43,142 nucleotides of DNA, from NCBI RefSeq assembly GCF_023715605.1, contig NZ_JAMBOL010000028.1, positions 1 to 43,142 of the forward strand. Reading direction: 5' to 3'. The position numbers were made by a program, and so were the translations under genes. Source of the DNA: Halalkalibacter oceani (GTDB taxonomy: Bacteria > Bacillota > Bacilli > Bacillales > Bacillaceae_D). This document shows, one piece after another, positions 9,035 to 18,096 of this stretch. Position 1 is the stretch's first letter. Every line of letters starts with the position of its first letter. The notes beneath the pieces were generated by a model. It was not told the origin of the DNA. It did not search any database and saw only the letters and a program-made list of their open reading frames with translations.

Positions 9035-9958
9035 ATGGACTATCAATCATTTGGAAAGAAGTTCGAGGATATTTCAGGCATTACAATTACTCCTTTCAAA
9101 GAAGGGTCGAAAGAAATTGATTGGAACGGTGTAAAAGAAAATGTGAAGTTTTTGATTAACCGGGGAGTTAATGTGCTTGTTCCCTGTGGAAATACGAGTG
9201 AGTTTTATGCGCTGACATTAGAAGAAGTGAAAGAAGAAATCAGATATGTCGTTGAATGTGCCAATAAGCGTGCTACCGTTTTGGCCGGGGTCGGTTATTC
9301 GGTTGCGACGGCGATTGAACTGGGCAACTATGCGAAGGATGTCGGAGCTGATTGCATCATGATTCATATGCCTGTTCACCCTTTTATGACCGATGACGGG
9401 GTGGTGGATTATTTTAAATCGATTATTGAAAATGTCGATTTGCCGGCCGTGATTTATTTTAAAAATCCAGCTATCTCAGATCGGGTGTTGGAGGAACTGT
9501 CCTCACTGGAAAGGTTAGTTGCGGTTAAATACGCGATTAATGATTTGCCGCGCTTTGCTAGAACCGTTCATTCGATCCCCGCCCATCATAACATTACGTG
9601 GGTATGCGGGATCGCAGAAAAGTGGGCGCCATTCTTTTTCCATGCTGGCGCCAGAGGCTTTACATCGGGATTGGTCAATCTTTATCCTGAAAAATCACTC
9701 GAACTGCTTGCCGCATTAAAAAAGAACGATGAAACGAAAGTATGGAGCGTCTGGAATGAAGTACTTCCTTTTGAAAACTTACGGGAAAAATACAACAGCG
9801 GTGTCAATGTAGCGATTGTCAAGGAAGGGATGCGACAAATCGGTTTAAACCCGGGCGTCACGAGAGAACCTGTCAGCCCATTAAGCGCCGAAGACAAAGC
9901 TGCCGTCCGCACCTTGATTCATCAGTGGAACCTTGATATTCCCAAGCAACCACAATAA
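9035..9958 (+). CDS. Dihydrodipicolinate synthase (DapA) family lyase/dehydratase
   Basis: 307 residues with ATGGAGG 8 nt upstream of ATG 9035. TIM-barrel class I (Schiff-base) family: substrate loop CGNTSEFYAL (51-60), conserved Tyr Y141 in VIYFKNP, and Schiff-base lysine K165 in VAVKYAIND. In Bacilli, relatives convert 2-keto-3-deoxy sugar acids (for example 5-dehydro-4-deoxyglucarate dehydratase, KdgD) or act as aldolases. Lysine biosynthesis is unlikely given the catabolic neighbours and the GntR operator upstream. No semialdehyde dehydrogenase is encoded in the window, so the end of the pathway is not visible. Confidence 0.88.
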   Translation: MDYQSFGKKFEDISGITITPFKEGSKEIDWNGVKENVKFLINRGVNVLVPCGNTSEFYALTLEEVKEEIRYVVECANKRATVLAGVGYSVATAIELGNYAKDVGADCIMIHMPVHPFMTDDGVVDYFKSIIENVDLPAVIYFKNPAISDRVLEELSSLERLVAVKYAINDLPRFARTVHSIPAHHNITWVCGIAEKWAPFFFHAGARGFTSGLVNLYPEKSLELLAALKKNDETKVWSVWNEVLPFENLREKYNSGVNVAIVKEGMRQIGLNPGVTREPVSPLSAEDKAAVRTLIHQWNLDIPKQPQ

Positions 9959-9965
9959 ATCGCGA

Positions 9966-10008
9966 TAAAAAGAAGGCTCAATGTTGCTGATTGATGAGCC
10001 TTCTTTTT
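9966..10008 (+). terminator. Rho-independent terminator after DapA-family gene
   Basis: Long perfect stem AAAAAGAAGGCTCA / TGAGCCTTCTTTTT with a short loop. T-rich on both strands, so probably bidirectional. Confidence 0.92.
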
Positions 10009-10157
10009 GCATTAAGAAAGTATAAAAACCTTCGCGTTGATTCGGACAGGCCCCCGGTCCGCGCGTTACACGGATGGCAGAAGCCCCCGTTTTCAGCGAT
10101 TTCGAAACGATTGTAATCGATTTGCATCCCTTTCTAAGAAAAATTATACAAAGGGGG

Positions 10158-10186
10158 TTGTCTTTAAAGTTTATTTTTTATATAAT
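10158..10186 (+). promoter_or_regulatory. Promoter of tRNA operon
   Basis: -35 TTGTCT (10158-10163), 17 nt spacer, consensus -10 TATAAT (10181-10186), about 30 nt before tRNA-Glu. The AT-rich context fits a strong stable-RNA promoter. Confidence 0.85.
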
Positions 10187-10217
10187 ATTTTTTGTCAGTA
10201 AGAAAGAGTTGTATTTT

Positions 10218-10292
10218 GGCCCGTTGGTCAAGTGGTTAAGACACCGCCCTTTCACGGCGGTAACACGGGTTCGAATCCCGTACGGGTCACCA
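10218..10292 (+). tRNA. tRNA-Glu (TTC)
   Basis: 75 nt including encoded CCA. Acceptor GGCCCGT/ACGGGTC; anticodon stem CCGCC/GGCGG with loop CTTTCAC, giving TTC. First gene of the operon. Confidence 0.97.
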
Positions 10293-10298
10293 TTTGCC

Positions 10299-10374
10299 GG
10301 AGGATTAGCTCAGCTGGGAGAGCACCTGCCTTACAAGCAGGGGGTCGGCGGTTCGATCCCGTCATCCTCCACCA
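10299..10374 (+). tRNA. tRNA-Val (TAC)
   Basis: 76 nt including CCA. Acceptor GGAGGAT/ATCCTCC; anticodon stem CCTGC/GCAGG with loop CTTACAA, giving TAC. Confidence 0.97.
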
Positions 10375-10414
10375 GCATACATAGGGATAAAAGCCAACAT
10401 GCTACATATACTAT

Positions 10415-10994
10415 GCCGGTCTAGCTCAATTGGTAGAGACGAGCAAAAGCATCGTCGAATAAACGGCGAGTTGTCTCGACGCAACCCGCATCGGAGCAAA
10501 AGCTGTCAAGAGGAAGAGACACAGTCTCAGCATAAAGTAAGGAACACTGTCTATAACATGCCGGTCTAGCTCAATTGGTAGAGACGAGCAAAAGCATCGT
10601 CGAGTAATCAACGAGTTGTCTCGACGCAGCCCGCATCGGAGCAAAAGCTGTCAAGAGGAAGAGACACAGTCTCAGCATAAAGTAAGGAATACTATCCATA
10701 TTATGCCGGTCTAGCTCAATTGGTAGAGACGAGCAAAAGCATCGTCGAGTAGTCAACGAGTTGTCTCGACGCAGCCTGCATCGAAGCATAATCAGGCAAG
10801 AGGAAGAGACACAGTCTCAGCATAAAGTAAGGAACACTATCCATATTATGCCGGTCTAGCTCAATTGGTAGAGACGAGCAAAAGCATCGTCGAATAAACG
10901 GCGAGTTGTCTCGACGCAGCCCGCATCGGAGCAAAAGCTGTCAAGAGGAAGAGACACAGTCTCAGCATAAAGTAAGGAACACTGTCTATAACAT
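10415..10994 (+). repeat. Tandem array: 4 x 145 bp units of tRNA-Thr 5' fragment plus repeat core
   Basis: Units start at 10415, 10560, 10705 and 10850, exactly 145 bp apart, and the next start (10995) is the intact tRNA-Thr. Each begins with the first 24 nt of tRNA-Thr (to GGTAGAG in the D arm). The core follows: GACGAGC-AAAA-GCATCGTC hairpin, CGAGTTGTCTCGACGCA, GGAGCAAAAGC and AAGAGGAAGAGACA. A tail of about 45 nt leads into the next tRNA start. Units 1 and 4 differ at one position that I can see (CAACCC versus CAGCCC); units 2 and 3 differ more, so block duplication is likely. The fragments lack anticodon and T arms. No protein is encoded. Confidence 0.93.
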
Positions 10995-11067
<73 letters not shown>

Positions 11068-11080
11068 CTTGAATGATTGT

Positions 11081-11165
11081 GGAGGGGTAGCGAAGTGGCT
11101 AAACGCGGCGGACTGTAAATCCGCTCCCTCCGGGTTCGGCGGTTCGAATCCGTCCCCCTCCACCA
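11081..11165 (+). tRNA. tRNA-Tyr (GTA)
   Basis: 85 nt including CCA, with the long variable arm typical of bacterial tRNA-Tyr. Loop ACTGTAAAT gives anticodon GTA. Acceptor GGAGGGG/CCCCTCC. Confidence 0.97.
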
Positions 11166-11171
11166 TTTCGT

Positions 11172-11246
11172 TGGGCTATAGCCAAGCGGTAAGGCAACGG
11201 ACTTTGACTCCGTCATGCGCTGGTTCGAATCCAGCTAGCCCAGCCA
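11172..11246 (+). tRNA. tRNA-Gln (TTG)
   Basis: 75 nt including CCA. Acceptor TGGGCTA/TAGCCCA; loop CTTTGAC between CGGA and TCCG, giving anticodon TTG. Confidence 0.96.
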
Positions 11247-11260
11247 TTTTTTTATAACCA

Positions 11261-11921
11261 AGTAGGTAGCTCAGTGACGAGCGAAAGCATCGTTGAAAAG
11301 ACTTCGAGTTGTTCCGACGCAGCCAGCATCAGAGCATGGCTGGGAAGAGGAAGGAACAGGTGGAGACGGCGGAGCAAAACATCGTCCGGAAGCACCATGA
11401 GAAGCGACATTGGAAAGACATCGGGAGCTATTAGCTCAGTGACGAGCGAAAGCATCGTCGAAAAGACTTCGAGTTGTTCCGACGCAGCCAGCATCAGAGC
11501 ATGGCTGGGAAGAGGAAGGAACAGGTGGAGACAACGGAGCGAAACATCGTCCGGAAGCACCATGAGAAGCGACATTGAAACACACATCGGGAGCCATTAG
11601 CTCAGTGACGAGCGAAAGCATCGTCGAAAAGACTTCGAGTTGTTCCGACGCAGCCGGCATCAGAGCATGGCTGGGAAGAGGAAGGAACAGGTGGAGACGG
11701 CGGAGCAAAACATCGTCCGTAAGCCTCATGAGAAGCGACATTGGAAAGACATCGGGAGCCATTAGCTCAGTGACGAGCGAAAGCATCGTCGAAAAGACTT
11801 CGAGTTGTTCCGACGCAGCCAGCATCAGAGCATAGCTGGGAAGAGGAAGGAACAGGTGGAGACAACGGAGCGAAACATCGTCCGGAAGCACCATGAGAAG
11901 CGTCATTGAAACACACATCGG
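11261..11921 (+). repeat. Tandem array: 4 units (~165 bp) of tRNA-Lys 5' fragment plus repeat core
   Basis: TAGCTCAGTGACGAGCG starts at 11267, 11432, 11598 and 11763; the intact tRNA-Lys repeats the pattern at 11929, so spacing is 165-166 bp. Units 2-4 begin with the tRNA-Lys 5' end (GAGCCATTAGCTCAGT, or GAGCTATT in unit 2); unit 1 is degenerate there. The core has a GACGAGC-GAAA-GCATCGTC hairpin, TTGTTCC...GGAACA pairing and an inner CAGCCA/TGGCTG stem. Units 1 and 3 share one tail and units 2 and 4 another, so the array looks like a duplicated 331 bp dimer. Long open frames on both strands here follow from the repeat and are not genes. Confidence 0.93.
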
Positions 11922-11994
11922 GAGCCATTAGCTCAGTTGGTAGAGCATCTGACTTTTAATCAGAGGGTCGAAGGTTCGAGTCCTTCATGGCTCA
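11922..11994 (+). tRNA. tRNA-Lys (TTT)
   Basis: 73 nt, no encoded CCA. Acceptor GAGCCAT/ATGGCTC; anticodon stem TCTGA/TCAGA, loop CTTTTAA, anticodon TTT. Directly follows the Lys-type repeat array. Confidence 0.97.
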
Positions 11995-12024
11995 TACTTG
12001 TACAAGAGCATCTATTGCAAAAAC

Positions 12025-12097
12025 GGGGCCTTAGCTCAGCTGGGAGAGCGCCTGCCTTGCACGCAGGAGGTCAGCGGTTCGATCCCGCTAGGCTCCA
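12025..12097 (+). tRNA. tRNA-Ala (TGC)
   Basis: 73 nt, no encoded CCA. Acceptor GGGGCCT/AGGCTCC (one G-U); anticodon stem CCTGC/GCAGG, loop CTTGCAC, anticodon TGC. Last gene of the tRNA operon. Confidence 0.97.
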
Positions 12098-12108
12098 TCG
12101 TGAATACT

Positions 12109-12165
12109 AAACACACCTTTAGCGGATTAGGTCTTGGCCTAATGACCGCTGAAGGTGTGTTTTTG
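12109..12165 (+). terminator. Terminator of tRNA operon
   Basis: Long stem AACACACCTT-AGCGG / CCGCT-AAGGTGTGTT with an inner ATTAGG/CCTAAT helix, followed by TTTTTG. Strong and 12 nt after tRNA-Ala. Confidence 0.93.
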
Positions 12166-12415
12166 TCTGCTATATTGATTGCTTTACCGATGATCCCAAT
12201 CTAAATAATGAAGGTAAATGGATTTCCAGTAGATCGTTTACTTTAAGGGAACGGCAAAGCCGGGGAGCCGGGGAGCCGGGTGCTACGCTTTTACGAAGTT
12301 TACCCAACTTTGATGATAACAAGACCCGAAGTACTTATTGTTGGTCGTCTTACCGTGTGTGGTCCACGGTTTTTCTTGTATCTATTTTCGGGGTCTCTAA
12401 AATTGCGCCTGCCGC

Positions 12416-12601
12416 CTACTCCAGATGGCGTGTTTGAGGCGGGAGTGATCTCGTCAAGTTATTGTACTTGTTTAACAGCTGATCGAGCTTCTTGCTGAAG
12501 CAGACCATTGGAGCTGAAGGAAGCGGGTTGGTTTTCGCTTTCTCGTTTAACAGCTGGCGGTAATGTTCAATTTCCGCAAGTAATTGTTTTTCCGTGCTCA
12601 T
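12416..12601 (-). CDS. Spo0E-like aspartyl-phosphate phosphatase
   Basis: 61 residues. The motif FSKKLDQLLNKY matches the Spo0E signature (S-x-x-L-D followed by hydrophobics and Tyr). The preceding helix IEHYRQLLNEKA would form the other half of the two-helix hairpin. A likely ribosome binding site GAGGGTGG lies upstream of the ATG. Family members dephosphorylate Spo0A-P and delay sporulation; which response regulator this one acts on is unknown. Single gene convergent with the tRNA operon and divergent from sigW. Confidence 0.75.
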   Translation of the reverse strand: MSTEKQLLAEIEHYRQLLNEKAKTNPLPSAPMVCFSKKLDQLLNKYNNLTRSLPPQTRHLE

Positions 12602-12745
12602 TCCAAGCCACCCTCTCTACAAGTCGTAAGTACGCTTTTTATATTACTTACATACCCTAATATTTAGTAAAAAAAACACTAATGGCTAATCTGATTTAGG
12701 CAAAAGGTATGTTATGATAGAAAGATCAGATTTCATAAAAAATAA

Positions 12746-12774
12746 TGAAACGGAAGACGGAGCTTATCCGTATA
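12746..12774 (+). promoter_or_regulatory. ECF-type (sigma-W-like) promoter of sigW-rsiW
   Basis: -35 TGAAAC (12746-12751), 17 nt spacer, -10 CGTATA (12769-12774). This matches the known sigma-W class (TGAAAC, about 16 nt, CGTA), which supports autoregulation of sigW. Confidence 0.82.
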
Positions 12775-12807
12775 TAAGTCAGAACGAATGTGGGTAGGGA
12801 TAGGAAC

Positions 12808-13371
12808 ATGGAAACGATAGTAAAAAGGTTAATCCGGGAAGTGAGGAAAGGTGATCAACAGGCGTTTGAGGAAATCGTCGAGCTTTATAAAGACAAGATA
12901 TACCAAGTTTCCTATCGAATGGTAGGGAATGTGCATGAGGCACAGGATATCGCGCAGGAGGCTTTTCTGCGGGCCTATACAAATATTGATCGTTTTGACA
13001 GTAATCGTAAATTCTCTACCTGGTTATTCCGGATCGCCACCAATGTAGCGATTGATCGTTTACGCAAGAAGAAACCCGATTTTTACCTTCAGGAACAAGT
13101 AAAAGGTTCTGATGGGTTAACCTTGGAATCCCAGCTTGCTGCTGATACGGAATTGCCTGAGGATCAAGTTGTAACACTTGAAATGCAGGAGTGGGTTCAA
13201 TCGGAAATCAACCAGCTCCCGCCGAAATATCGGACTGCAATTATTTTAAAATACATTGAAGATCTATCCATTAATGAAATAAGTGAAATTCTTGATATGC
13301 CTCCATCCACAGTGAAGACGAGAATTCATCGCGGCCGGGAAGCATTGAGAAAAAGAATGCGTCATGTGTAG
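12808..13371 (+). CDS. sigW: ECF RNA polymerase sigma factor SigW
   Basis: 187 residues from the ATG at 12808 after TAGGGATAGGA; an upstream frame start at 12790 is less well placed. Region 2: DQQAFEEIVELYKDKIYQVS, AQDIAQEAFLRAYTNIDRF and KFSTWLFRIATNVAIDRLRK. Region 4: LPPKYRTAIILKYIEDLSIN, then EISEILDMPPSTVKTRIHRG (helix-turn-helix). In Bacillus, SigW controls defence against cell-envelope stress and antimicrobial peptides. It is followed 17 nt later by its anti-sigma factor, and the downstream order is the standard Bacillus one. Confidence 0.96.
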   Translation: METIVKRLIREVRKGDQQAFEEIVELYKDKIYQVSYRMVGNVHEAQDIAQEAFLRAYTNIDRFDSNRKFSTWLFRIATNVAIDRLRKKKPDFYLQEQVKGSDGLTLESQLAADTELPEDQVVTLEMQEWVQSEINQLPPKYRTAIILKYIEDLSINEISEILDMPPSTVKTRIHRGREALRKRMRHV

Positions 13372-13388
13372 GAAGGAAGTGTTTATGA

Positions 13389-14009
13389 GTGAAATGTGAA
13401 AAGCATTATGAGGAGTTAATACAAGCCTTCCTTGATGGTGAAGCCACACAAGAAGAAAAAGAACAGTTAGATGCTCATTTGGCACAATGTCCTTCCTGTC
13501 GTCAGCGTTTTACTGAGCTGAAGAAGGTCATTGCCTTTGTCCAAAGCTCATCTCATATTGAAGCCCCGTCTGGATTTACAGCAGGTGTTATGGCAAGATT
13601 GCCGGAAAAAAAATCAACGTCAAAGTGGAAGCAATGGACGAGAAGCCATCCTTTGCTCGTTTCAGCAGCTGTCTTCTTTTTGCTCATGTCAATCAGCATC
13701 TCGTCTCTCTGGCAGGGCGATGACGAGCAGGTCGTCGTCACGGGGCCGGGTCATGTGATTATTGATCAGGATAAAGGCAAGGTGATTGTGCCGGAAGGTG
13801 AAGTGATTGAAGGAGATCTTGTCGTGCGTAACGGAACGCTTCAGATTGATGGCGAGGTGCAGGGAAATGTCCTGCTCGTGAACGGGGATGCGTACTATGC
13901 TTCTGCCGGGCATGTGTCGGGAGAGATTGAAGAGGTCAATCAGGTGCTTGAATGGGTCTGGTATCATATAAAAGGATTTTTTAAAGAAGTCGTTGCGATC
14001 GTGAAATGA
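13389..14009 (+). CDS. rsiW: Anti-sigma-W factor RsiW
   Basis: 206 residues from a GTG with GGAAGGAAG 9 nt upstream. N-terminal zinc anti-sigma domain: C3/H6 and HLAQCPSC (H30, C34, C37). One membrane segment follows at about 87-107 (PLLVSAAVFFLLMSISISSL). The extracytoplasmic part has short beta repeats (EGDLVVRNGTLQIDGEVQGN), resembling a bactofilin-type turn pattern. In Bacillus, RsiW holds SigW at the membrane until cut by PrsW and RasP. Operon partner of sigW. Confidence 0.94.
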   Translation: MKCEKHYEELIQAFLDGEATQEEKEQLDAHLAQCPSCRQRFTELKKVIAFVQSSSHIEAPSGFTAGVMARLPEKKSTSKWKQWTRSHPLLVSAAVFFLLMSISISSLWQGDDEQVVVTGPGHVIIDQDKGKVIVPEGEVIEGDLVVRNGTLQIDGEVQGNVLLVNGDAYYASAGHVSGEIEEVNQVLEWVWYHIKGFFKEVVAIVK

Positions 14010-14023
14010 TTGGGCGAAATAAA

Positions 14024-14066
14024 GAAGGATATCTCAAAGAAAACAATCTATTGGGGTATCCTTTTC
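14024..14066 (+). terminator. Probable terminator after rsiW
   Basis: AAGGATA (14025-14031) / TATCCTT (14057-14063) stem with a loop of 25 nt followed by TTCTATT. Moderate strength. Confidence 0.6.
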
Positions 14067-14486
14067 TATTGATCTGAATAGCTTCATAAAGAGGCCTGCA
14101 GCCGGCAGAGAAAGTTTCCCGCGAATAATCTTTGTCAAACTTTGCTAAGCAGGGGTTATTCAAGCTATAATGAAACCTGTGACAGATGATAAGTCGCCTA
14201 TGGATAGATTGATAAAATGACCGTATTGAGACCGGTATTAAAAAACGGATGAAGTCTCATCAATTGCTTAGTCGAAACGTGTGATCTATGTATTTCGTAA
14301 GGGCTTCTCAAAAAAGCCTTTTTAAAAGGTGAAAAAATGAAGCGGTTGTTCTGCGCTGCACAAAGGTAACGGGACAGCAAAATCTGCCCCTACTTGCTTT
14401 AAAACAATCGTGCGGACCACATTCCCCGCTTCGTTGATGCTTTTTTGGAACAGCATCATGTATGATAATGGTTTGGAGGAAGAGCC
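14067..14486. other. Intergenic region between rsiW and cdaA
   Basis: About 420 nt. No coding frame with a start signal was found. A -10-like TATGAT lies at about 14461-14466, some 20 nt before cdaA, but no well-spaced -35 was found. cdaA presumably has its own promoter here. Confidence 0.4.
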
Positions 14487-15311
14487 ATGTTTTCATTTGA
14501 AGATTTTAGTTTGCTTAATTATATCGGGCAAATTGTAGATATATTAGTCGTCACCTACGTAGTCTATAAGGCGATCATGATTATTCGCGGTACGAGAGCC
14601 GTACAGCTGCTGAAAGGAATTACCGTTATTCTCGCTGTCTGGTTTCTCAGTAAGTTTCTCGGGCTGCGAACATTGGAATTTCTAATGACGCAGACCGTTA
14701 CATACGGATTGCTGGCGATTATCATTATTTTTCAGCCGGAGCTTAGACGGGCGCTTGAACAGCTGGGGAGAGGACGATTATTTGCGAGCAGAACGATTCC
14801 ACAGGATGATACAGTGAAAAAAGCGATTGCCGCGATTGTAAAAGCTTCCACCTACATGGGAAAGCGGCGGATCGGGGCGCTGATGTCGCTTGAGCGTGAG
14901 ACGGGGATGAATGATTACGTCGAGACAGGGATTGCAATGAATGCCAACTTGACGGCGGAACTGCTGATCAATACGTTTATTCCGAATACGCCGCTTCATG
15001 ATGGGGCGGTCATCATTAAGGATGAAACAATTTTAGCCGCAGCCTGTTATTTGCCGCTTTCTGAAAATCCGTTTATTTCAAAAGAACTCGGTACGAGACA
15101 CCGGGCGGCGCTCGGCGTAAGTGAAGTGACCGATTCGATCACGATTGTTGTGTCGGAGGAAACAGGAAATATTTCGCTCACGAAAAATGGTGAGCTGCAT
15201 CGCGACCTTGACGAAGAACAGCTGAGAGGTCTGCTTGAACAAGAACTATTAGTGGAAGGCAAGCAAACAACCACTTCACGCTGGCAGTGGGGGGGAAAGA
15301 AAAATGGATAG
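14487..15311 (+). CDS. cdaA: Diadenylate cyclase CdaA
   Basis: 274 residues, GGAGGAAG upstream of ATG. Three N-terminal membrane helices (about 12-30, 38-58, 68-83). The DAC domain follows with the DGA motif at 172-174 (PLHDGAVII) and the RHR motif at 204-206 (GTRHRAALG), which bind ATP for c-di-AMP synthesis. c-di-AMP controls potassium and osmotic balance in Firmicutes. It overlaps cdaR by 8 nt; cdaA, cdaR and glmM form the conserved operon in which CdaR and GlmM modulate the cyclase. Confidence 0.97.
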   Translation: MFSFEDFSLLNYIGQIVDILVVTYVVYKAIMIIRGTRAVQLLKGITVILAVWFLSKFLGLRTLEFLMTQTVTYGLLAIIIIFQPELRRALEQLGRGRLFASRTIPQDDTVKKAIAAIVKASTYMGKRRIGALMSLERETGMNDYVETGIAMNANLTAELLINTFIPNTPLHDGAVIIKDETILAAACYLPLSENPFISKELGTRHRAALGVSEVTDSITIVVSEETGNISLTKNGELHRDLDEEQLRGLLEQELLVEGKQTTTSRWQWGGKKNG

Positions 15312-16551
15312 ACTGTTTAATAGTCATTGGTTCGTTAAGATTATTTCTTTCTTTATTGCGCTAATGCTCTTTACGATGGTAAACCTTGATGATCTAACAA
15401 GTCAGCCAGGCGTTCTGCCGACAATCAGTCCGGCTACATACACGCTGGAAGAGGTCGAGCTTAGTGTGCTCTATGATGAAGAGAATTACGCCGTTATTGA
15501 TCAAACGGAAAGCGTCAGAGTCAATCTGAGAGGGCCGCAAAGTGAAATCATGCTGTTTCAGTTAACGCGGCCAACATATGAAGTGTTTGTCGATGTGAGC
15601 GAGCGCGAGGAAGGTGTGCATACTCTTAATGTTCAGCACCGCGGGTTTCCTGAGGAACTGACTGTCTCAATCGTTCCGCAATTTGCCCGCGTTGAGCTTC
15701 AGGAAAAACAAACGATTTCTCTTCCTGTTGAAGTTGAACTGCTGCATGCGGAAGAAGTGACAGAGGGCTATACAGTGGGAACGCCGATTGTGAATCCAAT
15801 CAATGTTGATGTCAGAGCGGCACGGAGCATCGTCTCCCAGGTCGATTCAGCGAAAGTATTTATTGATGTCGCTGGGGCTGACAAGATGATCGAGGAGACA
15901 GGGCGGGTGACGCTTTACCAGGCAAACGGTGAAGAAATAGAGCTTGAGCCTGAGCCATCCGTTGTTGACGTCCGCGTGCCGATTACAAGCCCGAATCGGG
16001 AAGTTCCGGTGCGCGTCGGCAGAGAAGGTGAGCTTCCGGAAGGGCTCAGCATTCAGGAGGTTCGGCTTGAGCCGGGCGAGGTAACCGTTTATGGTCCGCT
16101 GGAGATTATTGATCAGTTACAGGTGATTGAGTTAGGAAATCTTAATTTGAATGAAATTACCGAAAGTGGCAGTTACGAATGGCAGGTTCCCGTTCCACCT
16201 GGAGTAGAACAAGTATCGCCTGAGGTCGTGACGGTCACAGTAACAGTGGATCAGGAACAGGAGAGAGAGCTTGCGAACGTTCCAATTGAGATCGTCGGTT
16301 TAGCAGATGGCCAGACGGCGACGCTGGCTGAAGCTCCCACTGCTGTCCTGATCGCATATGGAACAGCAGAAATAGTGGAACAGTTGGATATAGAGGATAT
16401 TCAGGCATATATCGATATCAGTAATTTTCAAGAAGGGGAACACGAAGCAGAGCTGCAAATCAACGGCCCTTCCAATGTCCGCTTCCAGCCTGTTCAGGCA
16501 ACGATTCCGGTGATAATACGTAATGATGTGATTGAAGGAGAGAATGAATAA
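15304..16551 (+). CDS. cdaR: CdaA regulatory protein CdaR (YbbR-domain protein)
   Basis: 415 residues; the start overlaps the end of cdaA, with GGGGGGAAAG upstream. One N-terminal membrane helix (about 10-26), then YbbR repeats outside the membrane: [60 protein letters not shown] and [20 protein letters not shown], about four in all. In Bacillus and Listeria it binds CdaA and adjusts c-di-AMP output. The stop shares one base with the glmM start. Confidence 0.93.
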   Translation: MDRLFNSHWFVKIISFFIALMLFTMVNLDDLTSQPGVLPTISPATYTLEEVELSVLYDEENYAVIDQTESVRVNLRGPQSEIMLFQLTRPTYEVFVDVSEREEGVHTLNVQHRGFPEELTVSIVPQFARVELQEKQTISLPVEVELLHAEEVTEGYTVGTPIVNPINVDVRAARSIVSQVDSAKVFIDVAGADKMIEETGRVTLYQANGEEIELEPEPSVVDVRVPITSPNREVPVRVGREGELPEGLSIQEVRLEPGEVTVYGPLEIIDQLQVIELGNLNLNEITESGSYEWQVPVPPGVEQVSPEVVTVTVTVDQEQERELANVPIEIVGLADGQTATLAEAPTAVLIAYGTAEIVEQLDIEDIQAYIDISNFQEGEHEAELQINGPSNVRFQPVQATIPVIIRNDVIEGENE

Positions 16552-17894
16552 TGGGAAATTATTTTGGTACGGATGGAGTAAGGGGAGTCGCAAATACGGA
16601 GCTGACGCCGGAGCTTGCTTTTAAGCTCGGCAGAATGGGTGGCTATGTGCTGACGAAACATACAGAGAAGCCGCGCGTGATTATTGGCCGTGATACTCGT
16701 ATTTCCGGCGAGATGCTGGAAAGTGCGCTCATTGCCGGTCTGTTGTCAATCGGAGCTGAGGTGATGCGCTTAGGGGTCATTTCAACACCCGGGGTCGCTT
16801 TCTTAACAAAGGCGTTAAGCGCTAATGCCGGAGTAATGATTTCCGCTTCGCATAATCCGGTGCCGGATAACGGGATTAAATTTTTCGGTCCGGATGGCTT
16901 TAAGCTGTTAGACGAGCAGGAGCAGGAGATTGAACGGTATTTAGACAGCGAGGATGAGCTGCCTCGGCCGACGGGCGGCGCGCTTGGGCAAGTGAGCGAT
17001 TACTACGAAGGCGGTCAGAAGTATTTGCAATTTCTGAAGCAAACCGTTCAGGAGGATTTTTCCGGCATTCATATCGCGCTTGATTGCGCGCACGGCTCTG
17101 CTTCTTCGCTCGCTCCGCATTTATTTGCCGATCTTGAAGCGGATATTTCGACGATGGGAACCGCGCCGAACGGAGTCAATATTAATGACGGCTGCGGCTC
17201 AACTCATCCTGAAGCGCTAAGTACCTTCGTTCTGGAAAGAGGCGCGCAAATCGGGCTAGCCTTTGATGGCGACGCCGATCGCTTGATTGCAGTTGATGAA
17301 AAAGGTCAAATCGTCGATGGCGATAAAATTATGTTTATTTGCGCGAAGTATATGAAGGAGCAAGGCTGGCTCAAGCACGGAACGGTCGTTTCAACGGTGA
17401 TGAGCAACCTCGGCTTTTATAAAGCATTGGAAGAAGAGGGGATCATCGCCAAGCAGACGGCGGTCGGTGACCGTTATGTGATGGAAGAAATGCGCAAAGG
17501 CGGTTACAACCTTGGCGGTGAGCAATCAGGCCACATCATCTTTCTCGATCACATTACGACCGGAGATGGGCTTCTGTCCGCGCTTCAGCTTGTGAACATT
17601 ATGAAGATGACGAATAAGCCGCTATCTGAGCTTGCGGCACAAATGCAGACGTATCCGCAGAAGCTCGTCAATATCCGCGTCAGCGACAAGCATGCGGTCA
17701 GCGAAAACGAGGCGGTCAAGGCGGCGATTGACAAGGTCGAAGACGATATGAACGGAGAAGGCCGCGTCCTCGTTCGTCCATCGGGCACAGAGCCGCTTGT
17801 TCGCGTCATGGTCGAAGCACAAAGCGAAGAGCTATGCGACCGGTATGTCGATGAGATCGCCACGGTTGTAAAAGCTGAGCTGGGAGCGGAGTAA
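16551..17894 (+). CDS. glmM: Phosphoglucosamine mutase GlmM
   Basis: 447 residues, full length. N-terminus [15 protein letters not shown]. Catalytic phosphoserine loop ISASHNP with S100, metal loop DGDADR at 239-244, sugar-binding GGEQSGH, and C-terminal phosphate loop [13 protein letters not shown]. It converts glucosamine-6-phosphate to glucosamine-1-phosphate for UDP-GlcNAc, hence peptidoglycan and teichoic acids. It also binds and inhibits CdaA in Bacillus. Last gene of the cdaA operon, closed by a strong terminator. Confidence 0.98.
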   Translation: MGNYFGTDGVRGVANTELTPELAFKLGRMGGYVLTKHTEKPRVIIGRDTRISGEMLESALIAGLLSIGAEVMRLGVISTPGVAFLTKALSANAGVMISASHNPVPDNGIKFFGPDGFKLLDEQEQEIERYLDSEDELPRPTGGALGQVSDYYEGGQKYLQFLKQTVQEDFSGIHIALDCAHGSASSLAPHLFADLEADISTMGTAPNGVNINDGCGSTHPEALSTFVLERGAQIGLAFDGDADRLIAVDEKGQIVDGDKIMFICAKYMKEQGWLKHGTVVSTVMSNLGFYKALEEEGIIAKQTAVGDRYVMEEMRKGGYNLGGEQSGHIIFLDHITTGDGLLSALQLVNIMKMTNKPLSELAAQMQTYPQKLVNIRVSDKHAVSENEAVKAAIDKVEDDMNGEGRVLVRPSGTEPLVRVMVEAQSEELCDRYVDEIATVVKAELGAE

Positions 17895-17904
17895 GAAAAA
17901 GAGG

Positions 17905-17948
17905 CGATGCATAAGCAGCACAAGACAAGCTGCTTATGCATATTTTTA
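17905..17948 (+). terminator. Terminator after glmM
   Basis: Perfect stem ATGCATAAGCAGC / GCTGCTTATGCAT, 9 nt loop, followed by ATTTTTAATT. It separates the cdaA operon from glmS. Confidence 0.95.
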
Positions 17949-18096
17949 ATTATCACGTTTTTCGTGGTGACTTATGAGGGCCGCACGGCAAAGGCATGGA
18001 AGCAGAATATATAAAATCATGGGAAAGAGAACTCAATTAGGCGCAGAGCCTGTCTCCGAGCGGTGTTTTCGGGAAATGAGCTTACTGTGTTTCTAA

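Noticed and set aside
9035-9958. Lysine-pathway DapA
   Set aside because: The substrate loop is CGNTSEF rather than the usual GTTGE type, and the gene sits in a GntR-controlled sugar-acid locus.
11252-11918. Long plus- and minus-strand open frames (for example MTSESIVEKTSSCSDAAS... and MCVSMTLLMVLPDD...)
   Set aside because: They mirror the ~165 bp Lys-type repeat units, whose length is nearly a multiple of three; both strands are open for the same reason and tRNA sequence is included.
12280-12498. 72-codon plus-strand frame opposite the Spo0E-like gene
   Set aside because: No ribosome binding site; it overlaps the better supported minus-strand Spo0E-like gene.
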